DNA of 64,000 bases, from positions 1 through 64,000 of the forward strand of contig CAVUIT010000019.1 in assembly GCA_963741625.1 (NCBI GenBank). Reading direction: 5' to 3'. Below, piece by piece: positions 44,447-55,220 of the stretch. The DNA is from CAWBBA01 sp963741625. Lineage in GTDB: Bacteria > Desulfobacterota > Desulfomonilia > Desulfomonilales > Desulfomonilaceae. Made by a program: the position numbers and the translations under genes. Numbering within the stretch: the first letter of the stretch is position 1; every line of letters starts with the position of its first letter. The notes beneath the pieces are model-generated. The model saw only the letters and a program-made list of their open reading frames with translations. It did no database searches and had not been told where the DNA came from.

Positions 44447-46156
44447 TTACCCGGCATATTTCTTTTGCTTAACGAACTCTTCCAGACCGAACTTTTTGAT
44501 TCTGTAGCCTATCTGTCTCAGAGTTATGCCCAGTTCCTGGGCTGCGTGTGATTGAACCCAATTGTTGCGCTCCAGAGAGTCCAGCACCTCCTGTCTTTCT
44601 CGTTCACGGAGCGAACCAAGCAGCTTCCGGTCCTGCGTCTCCACGTCTTTGACGCCATGCACGAGGTAGGGTGATAGGTCCAAAAGATCTATCGTGGCCT
44701 CGTCGAATATTATGGCTAACCGCTCTACAAGGTTTTCCATCTCCCGCACGTTTCCCGGCCAGGAATACCTTACGAATGCGTCCAGACCTGAGTTGGTGAA
44801 TCGGAGGCTGGAACCGTACTCGCGGCTGATCTTATCGCAGAAAAAACTGACCAAGGGAATTATGTCCTCTCTCCTCTCGCGGAGAGGGGGCACCCTTATA
44901 GGAAACACGTCCAGCCTGTAATACAGGTCTTCCCGGAATAAACCATCAGCCACTGCCGCGCTGAGGTCCCGGTTGGTGGCGGCGATTATCCTCACATCCA
45001 CCTTTCTTGTCTTTGTGCTCCCCAACCGCTCGAATTCCCGGTCCTGCAGGAACCTCAACAGCTTCACCTGTAGCGGCATAGGCAGTTCACCTATTTCGTC
45101 CAGAAAGATGGTCCCGCCATCAGCCTCTTCAACCCTGCCCGCTTTGGATTCAACGGCCCCCGTGAAAGCGCCTTTTTCGTAACCAAAGAGTTCAGACTCC
45201 AGAAGGTTGTCAGGGAGGGCCGCACAGTTGACTTTTATGAAAGAAGACCGTGCTCTGCTGCTCAGTTCGTGGATTATCCTTGCAACGAGGGTCTTTCCGG
45301 TGCCCGATTCCCCCAGGAGCAAAACAGAAGCCTTGGTCGGAGCCACTTTCCTGATCAACTGTTGCACCTCGAACATGGTCGGGCTGGTTCCTACAGCAAA
45401 GAAATTCCTGCTCTTCTCGGAAAGTTCCGTTTTCAGAGACAGGTTGGCCTTGATCAGATGCTGCTCCCTGGCTTTCACCTGGTCATTCAAGCTGACGAGC
45501 TGCGCCATGAGAGCGGACAGGATCGTCAGAAACCTTATGTCTTCCTCAAACGAGACGTCCTCGTCGAAGAGGCGGTCTACACTCAAGACCCCGATGGCCC
45601 TGCCGTTCAGCACTATGGGTACACCGATAAAGGATATCTGCCCTTTCTCGATTCTTCGCGAGCCGGTCTTATTGAGAAACAAAGGCTCTTTGCTGATGTC
45701 CGGAACCACAAATGGTTCGGCGGTTCGGAATATGAGCCCGGTCACCCCTTCATTAAGACGGTAGACCCCTCTCTTCTTCTCTTTGGGTCGCAGGCCATGC
45801 GAGGCCCGGATCGAGAGAGTATCCTCTTCGCCGTTCTTCAGTGTGATCGTGGCCCTTTTCATAGAGAGATATTCGGAAAGGATCTCAAGGATGATTTCCA
45901 GAGTTTGATCCAAGTTAAGGGCCTGACCGATGATCTGGCTTATGTCGTACAAAACCTTTAATTCGAGTTTACTTACCTTTGTATCCATTTGGTTCACCGT
46001 GCCGTCGTCATTAAGTTTGAGTCCTTTCGACTTCTGGCGCCTTAGGCCGTTAGACCTGGTCGGAGATGAATGAATGCCCCTAAGTTTGGGGTTCGGTCCG
46101 CAGTCCGTTCCTGAATGTGGTTTTTCTTGAATTTCCATTGGCGCCTTCACCTGCAA
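44447..46156 (-). CDS. nifA: Sigma-54-dependent activator NifA
   Basis: An intact 569-residue activator. A GAF domain is at ~68-215 (KVLYDISQIIGQALNLDQTLEIIL...GVPIVLNGRAIGVLSVDRL). The AAA+ domain is at ~255-490 with Walker A GESGTGKT (282-289), sigma-54 contact loop GAFTGA (329-334), Walker B FLDEIGE (351-357), and FREDLYYRLDVFPI. The C-terminal Fis-type helix-turn-helix (QSHAAQELGITLRQIGYRIKKFG) is typical of NifA. The oxygen-sensing Cys motif of rhizobial NifA is absent. The first ~55 residues are low complexity, so a start at the internal MDTKVSKLELK is possible. It overlaps nifV by ten bases. Confidence 0.92.
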   Translation of the reverse strand: MQVKAPMEIQEKPHSGTDCGPNPKLRGIHSSPTRSNGLRRQKSKGLKLNDDGTVNQMDTKVSKLELKVLYDISQIIGQALNLDQTLEIILEILSEYLSMKRATITLKNGEEDTLSIRASHGLRPKEKKRGVYRLNEGVTGLIFRTAEPFVVPDISKEPLFLNKTGSRRIEKGQISFIGVPIVLNGRAIGVLSVDRLFDEDVSFEEDIRFLTILSALMAQLVSLNDQVKAREQHLIKANLSLKTELSEKSRNFFAVGTSPTMFEVQQLIRKVAPTKASVLLLGESGTGKTLVARIIHELSSRARSSFIKVNCAALPDNLLESELFGYEKGAFTGAVESKAGRVEEADGGTIFLDEIGELPMPLQVKLLRFLQDREFERLGSTKTRKVDVRIIAATNRDLSAAVADGLFREDLYYRLDVFPIRVPPLRERREDIIPLVSFFCDKISREYGSSLRFTNSGLDAFVRYSWPGNVREMENLVERLAIIFDEATIDLLDLSPYLVHGVKDVETQDRKLLGSLRERERQEVLDSLERNNWVQSHAAQELGITLRQIGYRIKKFGLEEFVKQKKYAG

Positions 46157-47256
46157 AGCTCAATCAGCTCCTCGTCGGATAACGCACGCTTCAAATGATC
46201 GCTGAGGCAGCGCACTCGCCGGACCAGATCACCGAGATTCTCGGCCCTTTTGACTAGCCCCAGCCGACTCAGCCGATATGAAAGAACCCTCCGACCGGAA
46301 TATTTGCCCAGTGTAATTTCTCGTTCTCTGCCCAACTTTTCCGGAGGATAGGGTTCATAATTGCTCGGATCCATTATGACTGCGGACGCATGAATTTCAG
46401 ATTCGTGAGAGAAGATCTTGCTCCCCACGATGGGCTTGCCCGCGGGGATTTCCCTGCCGGACGCTTTTGAGACGTATTCGCAAAGGGCCGGCAGGAGAGA
46501 TAAATTCAGGCCCATGTCTATTCCATATAGATGGCTGAGGGCCATGACCACTTCCTCCAGAGCCGCATTGCCGGCTCTTTCTCCCAGCCCAAGCACCGTG
46601 GTGCTGACAAAGGTAGCGCCGGCACGGACTCCGGCCAGGGCGTTGGCAGTGGCCAGTCCAAAGTCATTGTGCGTATGAATTTCAATGGGCAAATTCATGC
46701 GGAGCTTCAATCTTGAGACCTTGTCGAATATGATGAAGGGATCAGTTTGTCCCACTGTATCGGAAAATCTGAGACGATCTGCCCCACAGTCTTCCGCGAG
46801 CAATCCGAAATCAGCGAGAAAATCCTCATCGGCTCGAGAGGCGTCTTCTGCGCCCACACAAACATACAGTCCCTCTTTTTTGGCAAATCCTACCGCGGTC
46901 CGGAGCTTATGAAGGACCCAATCACGCGTCTTTGCCAGCTTGTTGGCTATCTGGAGGTCGGATACGGGCAGCGATATCGCCACCGCAGAAACTCCGCAGC
47001 GAAGGGATGCCTCGACATCCGAAATAACGGCACGGTTCCACGTCATAAGTCGTGCGGCAAGTCCCAGTTTTACCATGCTGATGACGACACGCTGTTCTTC
47101 ATTTCCCATAGCCGGAATACCGCACTCAATTTCGTGGACTCCAAGCCCGTCCAACATCCTGGCTATGACGACCTTTTCCTCACCAGAAAAGGCCACGCCT
47201 GCCGTTTGCTCGCCATCCCGCAATGTAGTGTCTGTCACGTAGATCTGGTTCATCAT
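46147..47256 (-). CDS. nifV: Homocitrate synthase NifV
   Basis: An intact 369-residue enzyme of the alpha-IPMS/homocitrate synthase family: VTDTTLRDGEQTAGVAF (metal and substrate motif), HEIECGIPAMG, EIHTHNDFGLATANALAGVRAGATFVSTTVLGLGERAGNAALEEV (HxH metal motif), and SKIFSHESEIHASAV. It condenses acetyl-CoA and 2-oxoglutarate to R-homocitrate, the organic ligand of FeMo-co. It is the first gene of the nifV-nifA operon behind a sigma-54 promoter at 47409-47425. Confidence 0.92.
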   Translation of the reverse strand: MMNQIYVTDTTLRDGEQTAGVAFSGEEKVVIARMLDGLGVHEIECGIPAMGNEEQRVVISMVKLGLAARLMTWNRAVISDVEASLRCGVSAVAISLPVSDLQIANKLAKTRDWVLHKLRTAVGFAKKEGLYVCVGAEDASRADEDFLADFGLLAEDCGADRLRFSDTVGQTDPFIIFDKVSRLKLRMNLPIEIHTHNDFGLATANALAGVRAGATFVSTTVLGLGERAGNAALEEVVMALSHLYGIDMGLNLSLLPALCEYVSKASGREIPAGKPIVGSKIFSHESEIHASAVIMDPSNYEPYPPEKLGREREITLGKYSGRRVLSYRLSRLGLVKRAENLGDLVRRVRCLSDHLKRALSDEELIELCR

Positions 47257-47810
47257 TAACCTGGGTCAAAAATGTGAGCTTGACGCGATAACCGCGGAGG
47301 ACTTGACCTCTGTAATCGCCCACTCGATAATCCATATTTGAGCGAACAGAGGGCCGGTCCGCCCTGGGCGGTTCTTCCAATGCCGAGGCCCCTTTTGACC
47401 TGGAGCTATGCGAAGAGCGTGCCAACAAAGCTGAAATCTGGGTTAAGCCGTGTAAGATTGCTATATTAGTCTGATTTAGTCAGTGGAGCAGATCAGGGAT
47501 TAGCGACAAATTGGTAGGTATTGTCACTCGCTTGCTACGGAATCGGCGGTTTTGGTTGACGCGGCCCGTTCCCGGTCGAATGCAGTCTCACCTCTCCGGG
47601 CAGGCCGGAGAGAGCCTTGTCGAGGAAGCCCGCATTACAAGAACGTATGCCCGGGTTCACGATCTTGTGAATGGTCGGCAGTTGATCCTCCGTGTGGAAT
47701 GCTGTTCTTCTCCTGTCAGCGTTTTCCTTGCGGTCCTGGCACACATTTTGTAATGATAGAAGCGCAGATTGAGTTTCATGCCCCCGGCATAAAACCACTT
47801 GGAGGGCCAA
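47257..47810. other. Divergent intergenic region between nifV and a small-gene pair
   Basis: About 550 bases carrying the nifV sigma-54 promoter on minus and a weaker sigma-54-like match on plus at 47737-47752 (TGGCAC-ACATT-TTGTA, with GT where GC is expected). Two dyads, GACAA/TTGTC (47502-47522) and CTTGT/ACAAG (~47616-47642), lie between them. No gene is evident, although short frames exist on both strands. Confidence 0.45.
47409..47425 (-). promoter_or_regulatory. Sigma-54 promoter of nifV-nifA
   Basis: On minus the sequence reads TTGGCAC-GCTCT-TCGCA, with GG and GC exactly ten bases apart. Transcription would start near 47397, leaving a ~140-base leader before nifV. Because nifA is in the same operon, NifA could activate its own synthesis. 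No TGT-N10-ACA site was found upstream. Confidence 0.75.
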
Positions 47811-48056
47811 ATGGTCTTTTATAATGAGAGTGAGGGAAAGAAGCGCTACGGGACGGTAATAGCGTCTCTCGGAATAGATCCGAAGAAAATGACTGAAAAG
47901 TATCTGGAATCCTTAACTAAAGAGTTTGGGTGTGTTTTTGAAAGAGGGGAATTACTGTTGTGGGTGCAGGAGACGGAAGAGAGAGCAGAGCAAGTCTTTG
48001 ATATTCTGAGAAAAAGACATTTTCCTTTTGAAGGGTTGACCAGACCCGTGGAGTAG
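47811..48056 (+). CDS. Small hypothetical protein next to the nif region
   Basis: An 81-residue frame from the ATG at 47811, five bases after GGAGG. It reads MVFYNESEGKKRYGTVIASLGIDPKKMTEKYLESLTKEFG then ERGELLLWVQETEERAEQVFDILRKRHFPFEGL. It is charged and probably alpha/beta, with no signal peptide or membrane segment. I do not recognise a family. The next gene starts four bases after its stop, so the two are almost certainly co-transcribed, possibly from the weak sigma-54-like site at 47737. Confidence 0.65.
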   Translation: MVFYNESEGKKRYGTVIASLGIDPKKMTEKYLESLTKEFGCVFERGELLLWVQETEERAEQVFDILRKRHFPFEGLTRPVE

Positions 48057-48060
48057 CATC

Positions 48061-48363
48061 ATGATATCAAGACATTGGAAAGGCATCGCGAAGCCTGGGG
48101 AGGCTGACAACTATATTGAGCATCTCAGAACCGACACGTTTCCGAAACTCTCCAAAATCAATGGGTTCATTAGCGCATCCATCCTGAGACGAACTGTCGA
48201 ACAGGGCACCGAGTTCCTGATAATTACAGTTTGGGAATCAATTGAAGCAATTGAGCGTTTTGCAGGCGCAAAAGCAGATGTTGCAGTGGTTCCGGAGGTT
48301 GTTCAAGCCATGATGATTGAATACGATAGAAATGTCAGCCATTACGAAGTTGTGGAAGATTAG
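48061..48363 (+). CDS. Antibiotic-biosynthesis-monooxygenase (ABM)-domain protein
   Basis: A 100-residue intact protein of the dimeric ferredoxin-like ABM fold: MISRHWKGIAKPGEADNYIEHLRTDTFPKLSKINGF, then GTEFLIITVWESIEAIERFAGA and VVPEVVQAMMIEYDRNVSHYEVV. Members include heme-degrading and quinone-forming monooxygenases, but many have no known substrate. It forms a two-gene unit with the preceding 81-residue protein. Confidence 0.8.
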   Translation: MISRHWKGIAKPGEADNYIEHLRTDTFPKLSKINGFISASILRRTVEQGTEFLIITVWESIEAIERFAGAKADVAVVPEVVQAMMIEYDRNVSHYEVVED

Positions 48364-48477
48364 CAGCCTCTTGGCCCATCTCTGACTTTCTTTGACCCCC
48401 CTAATTAGTGTTTGTCCCGGCACAACGTTATGATATTAGATAAGTGCATCTCGATTGTTGTAAGGGGAACCTGGGCT

Positions 48478-49188
48478 GTGAGCATTCGTCAGCGAGTCCT
48501 TCACGAAAGAGCCATCCTGGTACTCGTATTGTTCCTCGGGCTTCTCCTTCTCGACCCGCTGATACCCGGCGCCCTTACCAATCTGTCCTTCGCACTAGTC
48601 GGCGTGGCCGGGGCCTGGCTTCTCAGCGACAGAAAGAGCCTTTCCCGAAAAATCATGGCTGTGTCCTCATTGGTCGTAGTGGTGGCCATGGCCTCGGCAA
48701 AGCTTCTTCCCGAGGACATGCTCGGACCTGCTCGCATGCGAATCGGCCTGCTTCTCTTGACTTTCACACTTATCTTGTACTCATGCTGCGGCGCTTTGAT
48801 GCTCTCGGCCATGTTAAAGGCCCGGGAAGTCACGCATCAACTAATCATTTCAGCCGTGAACCTCTACTTGATCCTGGGGATGTTCTACGCCCATATTTAC
48901 ACAATACTCGACTGGTTCCATCCGGAATCGTTCGCCTTGCAGGTTCCGAAGCAGGAATCGGCATCACATTTCGTATATTTTAGTTTCGTTACTCTGGCTA
49001 CCTTGGGATATGGGGATATCACGCCAAAGACGGAGTTCGCCCAAAGGCTGGCCATTACTGAGGCGATCATGGGACAATTTTACGGATCGCTTGTGGTGGC
49101 CTATCTCTTGAGCCTTTATATCGGCCACCGGATCCGCGCTCGCGACTCCGGGTCAAACCGTGAGAGGGGTTCGGATAATTCGGCTTAG
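48478..49188 (+). CDS. Two-pore-region ion channel protein (K+ channel type)
   Basis: About 236 residues from the GTG at 48478 (AAGGGG upstream); an ATG at 48430 in frame is possible. Several membrane helices (AILVLVLFLGLLLLDPLIPG, IMAVSSLVVVVAMASA, IGLLLLTFTLILYSCCGALM, LIISAVNLYLILGMFYAHIYTI) precede one pore loop with the selectivity filter in TLATLGYGDITP, then the inner helix AIMGQFYGSLVVAYLLSLYIG. It probably forms tetramers conducting K+ across the inner membrane. No regulatory RCK domain follows, only a short charged tail. Confidence 0.85.
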   Translation: MSIRQRVLHERAILVLVLFLGLLLLDPLIPGALTNLSFALVGVAGAWLLSDRKSLSRKIMAVSSLVVVVAMASAKLLPEDMLGPARMRIGLLLLTFTLILYSCCGALMLSAMLKAREVTHQLIISAVNLYLILGMFYAHIYTILDWFHPESFALQVPKQESASHFVYFSFVTLATLGYGDITPKTEFAQRLAITEAIMGQFYGSLVVAYLLSLYIGHRIRARDSGSNRERGSDNSA

Positions 49189-49473
49189 AGATTTGTGACC
49201 CGCGAGTATTTGCAGATGGTAAAACCAACCGCATGATTGATTATCCGACCATCATTTTCGCCGCTCTGCTGACTATCTTCCTGCACGGCGTATACGCTGT
49301 TCCACTCCCTCCCTCCTACTCCCGCTCTCGTTCAAACTAGTCACATAGCAAAACAGAAGCAGTTCGTTACTTACAGCCTCTGCCATCTATGCAGGAATCT
49401 CGCTCACTATACCTCGACTCATTGCCTGCAGGAAATGCATCAGAGACACGTCCATTAGGGCAGACTCTTCACC

Positions 49474-52400
49474 TTACGAGTTGGACGAAACGGTCTCCGA
49501 AGGTTGACGGCCTTTCTTCCAGCGTTTCTGCATGAGGACATATAGAGCAGGCGTGAAGAAAACTCCCAAGACAGTTACGCCGATCATTCCCGCAAACACC
49601 GCAGTTCCTACCGACTGGCGACTGACGGCCCCGGCCCCTGATGCTGTCACGAGAGGAAGGACGCCCAAGATGAACGCAAGCGAAGTCATAAGAATCGGTC
49701 GGAAGCGAAGTCTCGAAGCCTCTGTAGCGGCCTCGAGAACCCCTTGCCCCTTGGCACGGGCTTCCCGGGCGAACTCCACAATCAGAATAGCATTTTTCGC
49801 GGATAACCCCACGAGGAGCACCAGCCCGACCTGCGTATATACGTTGTTGACCATGCCGCCGATGAGAAGTCCGGCTGCAGCTCCCAAGACCGCTAGGGGC
49901 ACAATTCAGAACAACGGAAATGGGATCGGCCCAGCTTTCGTACAACCCCGCAAGGATTAGAATAACGACGAGAATTGCCGCGATAAATGTTATGGCCGCT
50001 TTACCGGCTGCCTTTTTTTCCTGGTAAGCCATGTTCGTCCATTCGTATGCCATGCCTGGCGGCAGAATCTTTTCCGCCAACGTTTCCATCGTTTGGAGCG
50101 CTTGTCCGGAACTGTATCCAGGGGCATTTTCACCCAAAATTTTCGCGGTAGGAAAAAGGTTGTACCTGTCCACTCGCATCGGACCCACTTCGTATCGAGC
50201 GTTGACTAAGGTACCCATAGGAATCATTTTGCCGTCCTTATTCCTCATGAACAATTGCGATATATCCTCTGGGTTCCGACGGAACATGCTGTCCCCCTGG
50301 ACTCTCACTTGCCAGGTCCTGTTGAATTTATTGAAATCATTTACGTATGCAGATCCGAGATATGTTTGCAGCGTGCTGAACACGCTCTGCAGGGGAATCT
50401 TCAGCGCTAAAGCCTTCGTACGATCAATATCGATGTAGATATTCGGATATGTGGATCGGAATGTCGCTAAGACGGATTTCAGGTCCGGCTGCTGGTTCGC
50501 AGCCGCGGCCAATTCCGTGCCGGTTTGTTCGAGTGACTGAAAACCGAGATCCCCTTTGTCGAGCAATTGCATTTCGAACCCTCCGCCCGTGCCCAATCCG
50601 AGGACAGGCGGCAAGGTATAGGTAAAGACAAATCCATCATAGATTTTCTGGAACTTACCTGAAAGCTCCTTCATGATTACTTCTCTGCTCCGCCCTTTCG
50701 CTAGCCTTTCATCCCAGGGCTTCAGTGGAACAAAAATCGTTGCCAGATTAGATCGTGCGGCATCGATCATCGAATAGCCCACCAGTGCGCCCCAGGAGAG
50801 CACCCCGTCCGTTTCGTCAAGAAATTTACCTACCTGTTCCACAGTATTATTCGTTCGGTCCAAGGTCGCACCATCCGGCATCTGGACATTGACCAGTATC
50901 AATCCGTCATCTTCCAATGGGAGGAATCCGGTGGGAACTTTGTTGTAAGCGATACCAGTAATCAGAACCAGTCCAACAAACAGAATCATCATGACAGCAA
51001 TCCGTCGCACGGCCAGGGACACAATTCGCGCATACCAATCCGTGGTTCGGTTGAAGGCATTGTTAAAAAGCCTGAAAAAAACATTCTGGGATCCATGGCC
51101 GCCGGGTCGCAGAATCAGGGCACAAAGCGCAGGACTCAATGTGAGAGCATTGATCGCGCTGAAGAACATGGTAATGGCAATGGTAAGAGAGAATTGCCTG
51201 AATAGCTGGCCCGTAATGCCACCCAGGAACGCCGGCGGCACAAACACGGCCATAAGGACCAGCGTAATGCCGATGATTGCTCCGCTCACTTCCTCCATCG
51301 ATTTGATGGCAGCTTCTTTGGGACTCATGCCAAACTCAGCCATGTTGCGCTCAACGTTTTCCACTACGACAATTGCATCGTCCACAACCAATCCTATGGC
51401 CAGGACAAGCCCGAAGAGCGTCACCATATTTATGGAGAACCCCAGCAAAGCCATTACTGCAAACGTCCCTATCAGGGACACGGGGATGGTAATCATGGGA
51501 ATCAGGGTCGTCCGCCAGCTCTGAAGGAAGATGAAAACCACGATCACCACAAGCACGAAGGCCTCGAACAATGTCTTGATAACTTCATGAATAGAGGCGT
51601 TCACAAAATCGGATATTTTGTAGAGTGCTCTGATACTCAATTCCCTGAGGAAAATTCTTCTTAAGCTCCTCAAGCGTCTTGAGCAACTGGTTGGTCACCT
51701 CTATAGCGTTGGAACCGGGAGACTGATAGATCACCATAGTGGCGGCAGGTCGGCCGTTGAAAAGCGATAAGAAGTCGTACGCTTTACCGCCTAATTCGAC
51801 TTTCCCCACATCTTTGACACGAATGGCCCGCGTGCCTTCGCCGGTCTTGAGGATCACATCCTCAAACTGCTCTACATTCGTAAGCCTACCGAGGGTATTG
51901 ACATTGAGCTGATAGACCTGATCCTTTGGGACTGGAGGCTGACCGATTTGTCCTGAGGCCACTTGGACGTTCTGCTCGCGAAGTGCACCCGCCACATCGT
52001 CAACGGTGAGATCCCTCGCCCGCAAGTTTGTCCGCGTCGAGCCACAACCGCATGGAGTAGTCTTTACTGGGATACAAGACTATGTTGCCGACCCCCGGTA
52101 TGCGGCTCAAGGTATCTTTCATGTTTATCGTTGCGTAGTTCGTTACGAAAAGGTCATCGTACCGGTTATCCGGAGAGAACACACTCAAGACAAGGACAAG
52201 GGCACTGGACACCTTTTTCGTTGTCACCCCCTGTCGCTGGACATCTTCGGGCAACTGCGCCAGTGCTGCTGAGACGCGGTTCTGCGTCAAAACCGTGTTC
52301 ATGTCGATGTTGGTTCCAAGCTCGAAGGTCACATTGAGCGTGTAGGATCCGTCAGCAGCACTCTGGCTCGACATGTAAAGCATGTTTTCGACGCCGTTGA

Positions 52401-52608
52401 CTTGCTGCTCAATCGGGGCCGCGACCGTCTCTGCGATCACTCGCGGATCAGCCCCGGGATAGTAGGCCGTTACCTGAACAACTGGCGGGACAATTTCAGG
52501 ATACTGAGCGATTGGAAGGCTGAAAATCGAAACGGCGCCCGCAAAAACAATGAGAATGGATACCACTGAGGCAAGAATGGGCCTTTCAATGAAAAAGCGA
52601 CTCAGCAT
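49474..52608 (-). CDS. RND multidrug efflux permease (HAE1/AcrB-like), three frame breaks
   Basis: Pieces together span about 1,044 residues, the usual AcrB length. The N-terminus is MLSRFFIERPILASVVSILIVFAG, then the porter domain (YPGADPRVIAETVAAPIEQQVNGVENMLYM), the proton-relay double Asp (GLVLAIGLVVDDAIVVVENVER), and the C-terminal membrane half (QVGLVLLVGLSAKNAILIVEFA). Phase changes occur near 52020, 51635 and 49905, each with the phase of one inserted base. The pump exports drugs or solvents using the proton gradient. It is downstream of its adaptor gene and starts 12 bases after it. No TolC-like gene is present. Confidence 0.9.
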
Positions 52609-52620
52609 GGTGGACCTCCA

Positions 52621-53803
52621 CTACTTTCCGGAAGATGGAGCCGCCTTTTCGGAGGCCTGAGGTGTAGAAGAGATGGCCGATTCCTTGGGAGTGACTTTCG
52701 CACCGGGTCTTGCCCGCTGGATGGCGTTGACTACTACCCATTCGTCTTTGGCAAGCCCCTCCTCTACGACCCGAAGGGTTCCCTCAAGCTGACCGGTCTT
52801 GACGAGTCGCTGCTCTACTATCTGATCCTTGTTTACAACCAGAACGTATCTTCCAGCTTGGCTGATACCCACAGCAAGCTCAGGTACAAGAAGGGCTTCT
52901 TTTTGCTCGATGGGAACTCGAACACGACCGAAGAGCCCGGAAACAAGCAGACCCTTGTCGTTGGAAAAGATGGCACGAACCCTCAAGGTGCCCGTGCTTG
53001 GATCAACTCTCGATTCTACAAAATCGACTTTACCTTCATGGGGATATCCGGTCTCATCCGCCAATTGAAGATAAGCTAAAGGTTTCTCCTTCTCCGAAAT
53101 AGCTTCGGTTTCGATCTTCGGAAATTTCCTGATTATCATGAGCAGGTCCCGCTCGCTGACGTCAAAATAGACATACACCGAAGTATCGTTGACAATCTCC
53201 GTCAGCAGCGTTTTTTCCCCCGCCCCCACCAGGTTCCCTATGTCCACATAGTTGCGGCTTACCCTCCCGTTAATGGGCGCCAGGACGCGAGTGTATGCAA
53301 CATCGAGCATGGCCTTATCCAAATCGGCCTTGCTGATTCCAACCTGTGCTCCTGCCACTGCTTCTTCGGCGCTCTGCACATCGTATTGGAGCTGACTAAT
53401 GGATGAGGTCGAAAGAAGCTGCTGCGCACGTTTGAGATTTGCCTGTTTGAGCTGTAGGTCCGCTTGCTTCCCTTTCAGGGCAGCTTCGTACTGGTCAACC
53501 CTGGCCTGGAACGGCCTGGGATCTATGACAAAAAGCAGATCTCCTTTTTTGACTTGAGATCCCGGAGTGAAATGAATGCTCTCCAGCCATCCCTCGACCC
53601 TGGCTCTGATCTCAACGAATTCCAATGCGGCCGTGGTCCCCGTGAACTCAAGGTACTGAGTCACTTCCTTTTTCAACGGATGGCTGACGATGACCTCTGC
53701 TGGAGGAGGTACAGCCACCTGGGACCTTTTCGCTGCAGCCGAGAATGCTCATGGAAGCCAGGGCGGCGAAGATCGAAACTCCTAATAATCTGATGGCGGT
53801 CAT
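52621..53803 (-). CDS. RND periplasmic adaptor lipoprotein (AcrA-like), one frame break
   Basis: A lipoprotein signal MTAIRLLGVSIFAALASMSILGC begins at the ATG at 53803. A phase change near 53725 (one inserted base by phase) joins it to VAVPPPAEVIVSHPLKKEVTQYLEFTGTTAALEFVEIRARVEGWL, the normal AcrA/MexA start. Lipoyl, alpha-hairpin (ALKGKQADLQLKQANLKRAQQLLS) and beta-barrel domains follow. The downstream in-frame GTG at 53718 alone would lack the export signal. The gene forms an operon with the RND permease. Confidence 0.88.
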
Positions 53804-54189
53804 GATCCAGACTCCTGATTTTCTGCTAGTGTAAACACAGTATGGTGTTGCGCCGGCCCTAGAGTCAATCAAAAATATTCGTATTTTCCGCCAAAACACA
53901 TGATCCCCTAAGCACGGGTCGGCCAACGGGATAGCGGTTTGAACTCCTTACCACTGTGAAAGTGCATATCGTTTAAGTGACTTAAGGATTTTGTCCTTCC
54001 AGACCCTTGAACTGTCTGACAGGTTGGCGAATTCTTCGTGGACAGCGTTGGCCCAGGGTAGTATAGTCCGGCGTGGACGCTGGAAAAGAGTTCTGGAGAC
54101 AGGGGAAATGTAGGATTTCGAGTGTGATTATCACATTCGAGCTTCGCGATAGGAGGGGTAGTGTGAATATTTACGATTCCACCCGGCAG
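53804..54189. other. Intergenic region, nothing recognised
   Basis: Divergent spacer between the RND operon and the lipoprotein gene. It presumably holds both promoters. A TATAGT box near 54061-54066 could be a -10 element for the plus-strand gene, but I see no clear partner. No regulator gene of the RND pump is present. Confidence 0.3.
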
Positions 54190-55024
54190 ATGAGACTGAT
54201 GTTAAGGATTCTTGGTCAGGTAATTTGCGAAACAGCCCATAGAAGTCTCAGGGGTAGTGCGCAGAAATTGCCGTCATTTCAAGCACTCTCTTGCTGGGCC
54301 CTGATCGTCAGCATTTTCATTGCTCATGGTTTCAGGATGCGGCAGGTACAAAGAGGAACTCGAAAGTGCCAAACAGCAAATCCAAAAGCTGAGCTCTGAG
54401 GTCGAGAGACTGACTGAAGAGGTCGCTCGTTTGAACCAAGAAAAAAGTCGTCTAAGTGATGACTCAAAGGTTGTCTCAGACAAAAATACGCGAATGCAGC
54501 GAGATTTGGACGATCTGAACAAAGCCAAAGGGGCTCTTTCTGCCGAGAACAAAGAGCTTCTGAAGAAAAATAAAGTGGCCGAGGATGAAATCGCTTCTCT
54601 AAACAGCGAAAAAGCCCGTCTGGCAAAAGAGATCGAAGAACTCAAGAAACGTGGAGCTCAAATGGCCCCACCGCAGACATCACCTGCCAGCATGCCGACC
54701 GAAGTTGGTCCACAGGGTGCAAAACAGCCGGAAGAATTCAGTCCATGTGATGCGGTACTTGCATTCATGAAGGCAAGCGAAGCAGTTGTTAGGCAGCAAA
54801 AAGGAACAGAACGCACAAAATCGCTTGAACAGCTAAAGCAGCAGTTCGCACCGAAAATGAAAGGAGCCCCTGAGAAGGCTATAAAGGCCGCGGAAAATTG
54901 GGTGAAAGAGGGATCGAAATTCTGGGACCAATCCGGTGGCGATGGCGTGTTCAGTCTTCTTCAACTGAGGAACACTGTCCTGGAAGCCTGTGGAAAATCA
55001 CCAGACGCAGCTGGTTTCAAGTAA
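54190..55024 (+). CDS. Coiled-coil lipoprotein of unknown function, probable frame break in the signal peptide
   Basis: The main frame from 54320 reads MVSGCGRYKEELESAKQQIQKLSSEVERLTEEVARLNQEK and onward, about 100 residues of heptad coiled coil. A Pro-rich linker (MAPPQTSPASMPTEVGPQ) and a globular end (SPCDAVLAFMKASEAVVRQQKGTERTKSLEQLKQ) follow. The lipobox cysteine is VSGC. The hydrophobic core of the signal (ALSCWALIVSIFIA) is in the preceding frame, so one inserted base near 54320 probably separates them. I take the ATG at 54190 as the possible start; its N-terminus is uncertain. It would be anchored to a membrane and face the periplasm. Family unknown. Confidence 0.65.
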
Positions 55025-55220
55025 TACCGGCTGACCTTAGCTGAGCTATCGAGATCGACGATTTCCATACGATGATACCCTTCGGGATGGTCAGTCGAAG
55101 GACCTTCACTGACGAGCCCACGATTTCCCGTAACGCCGTGCCTCCTCAACTGTGCATTGCTGAAGATCGGCCACATCGACAGAATTGGGGCTTAATTACA
55201 GCAGAATCCGGGGGTGGAAC

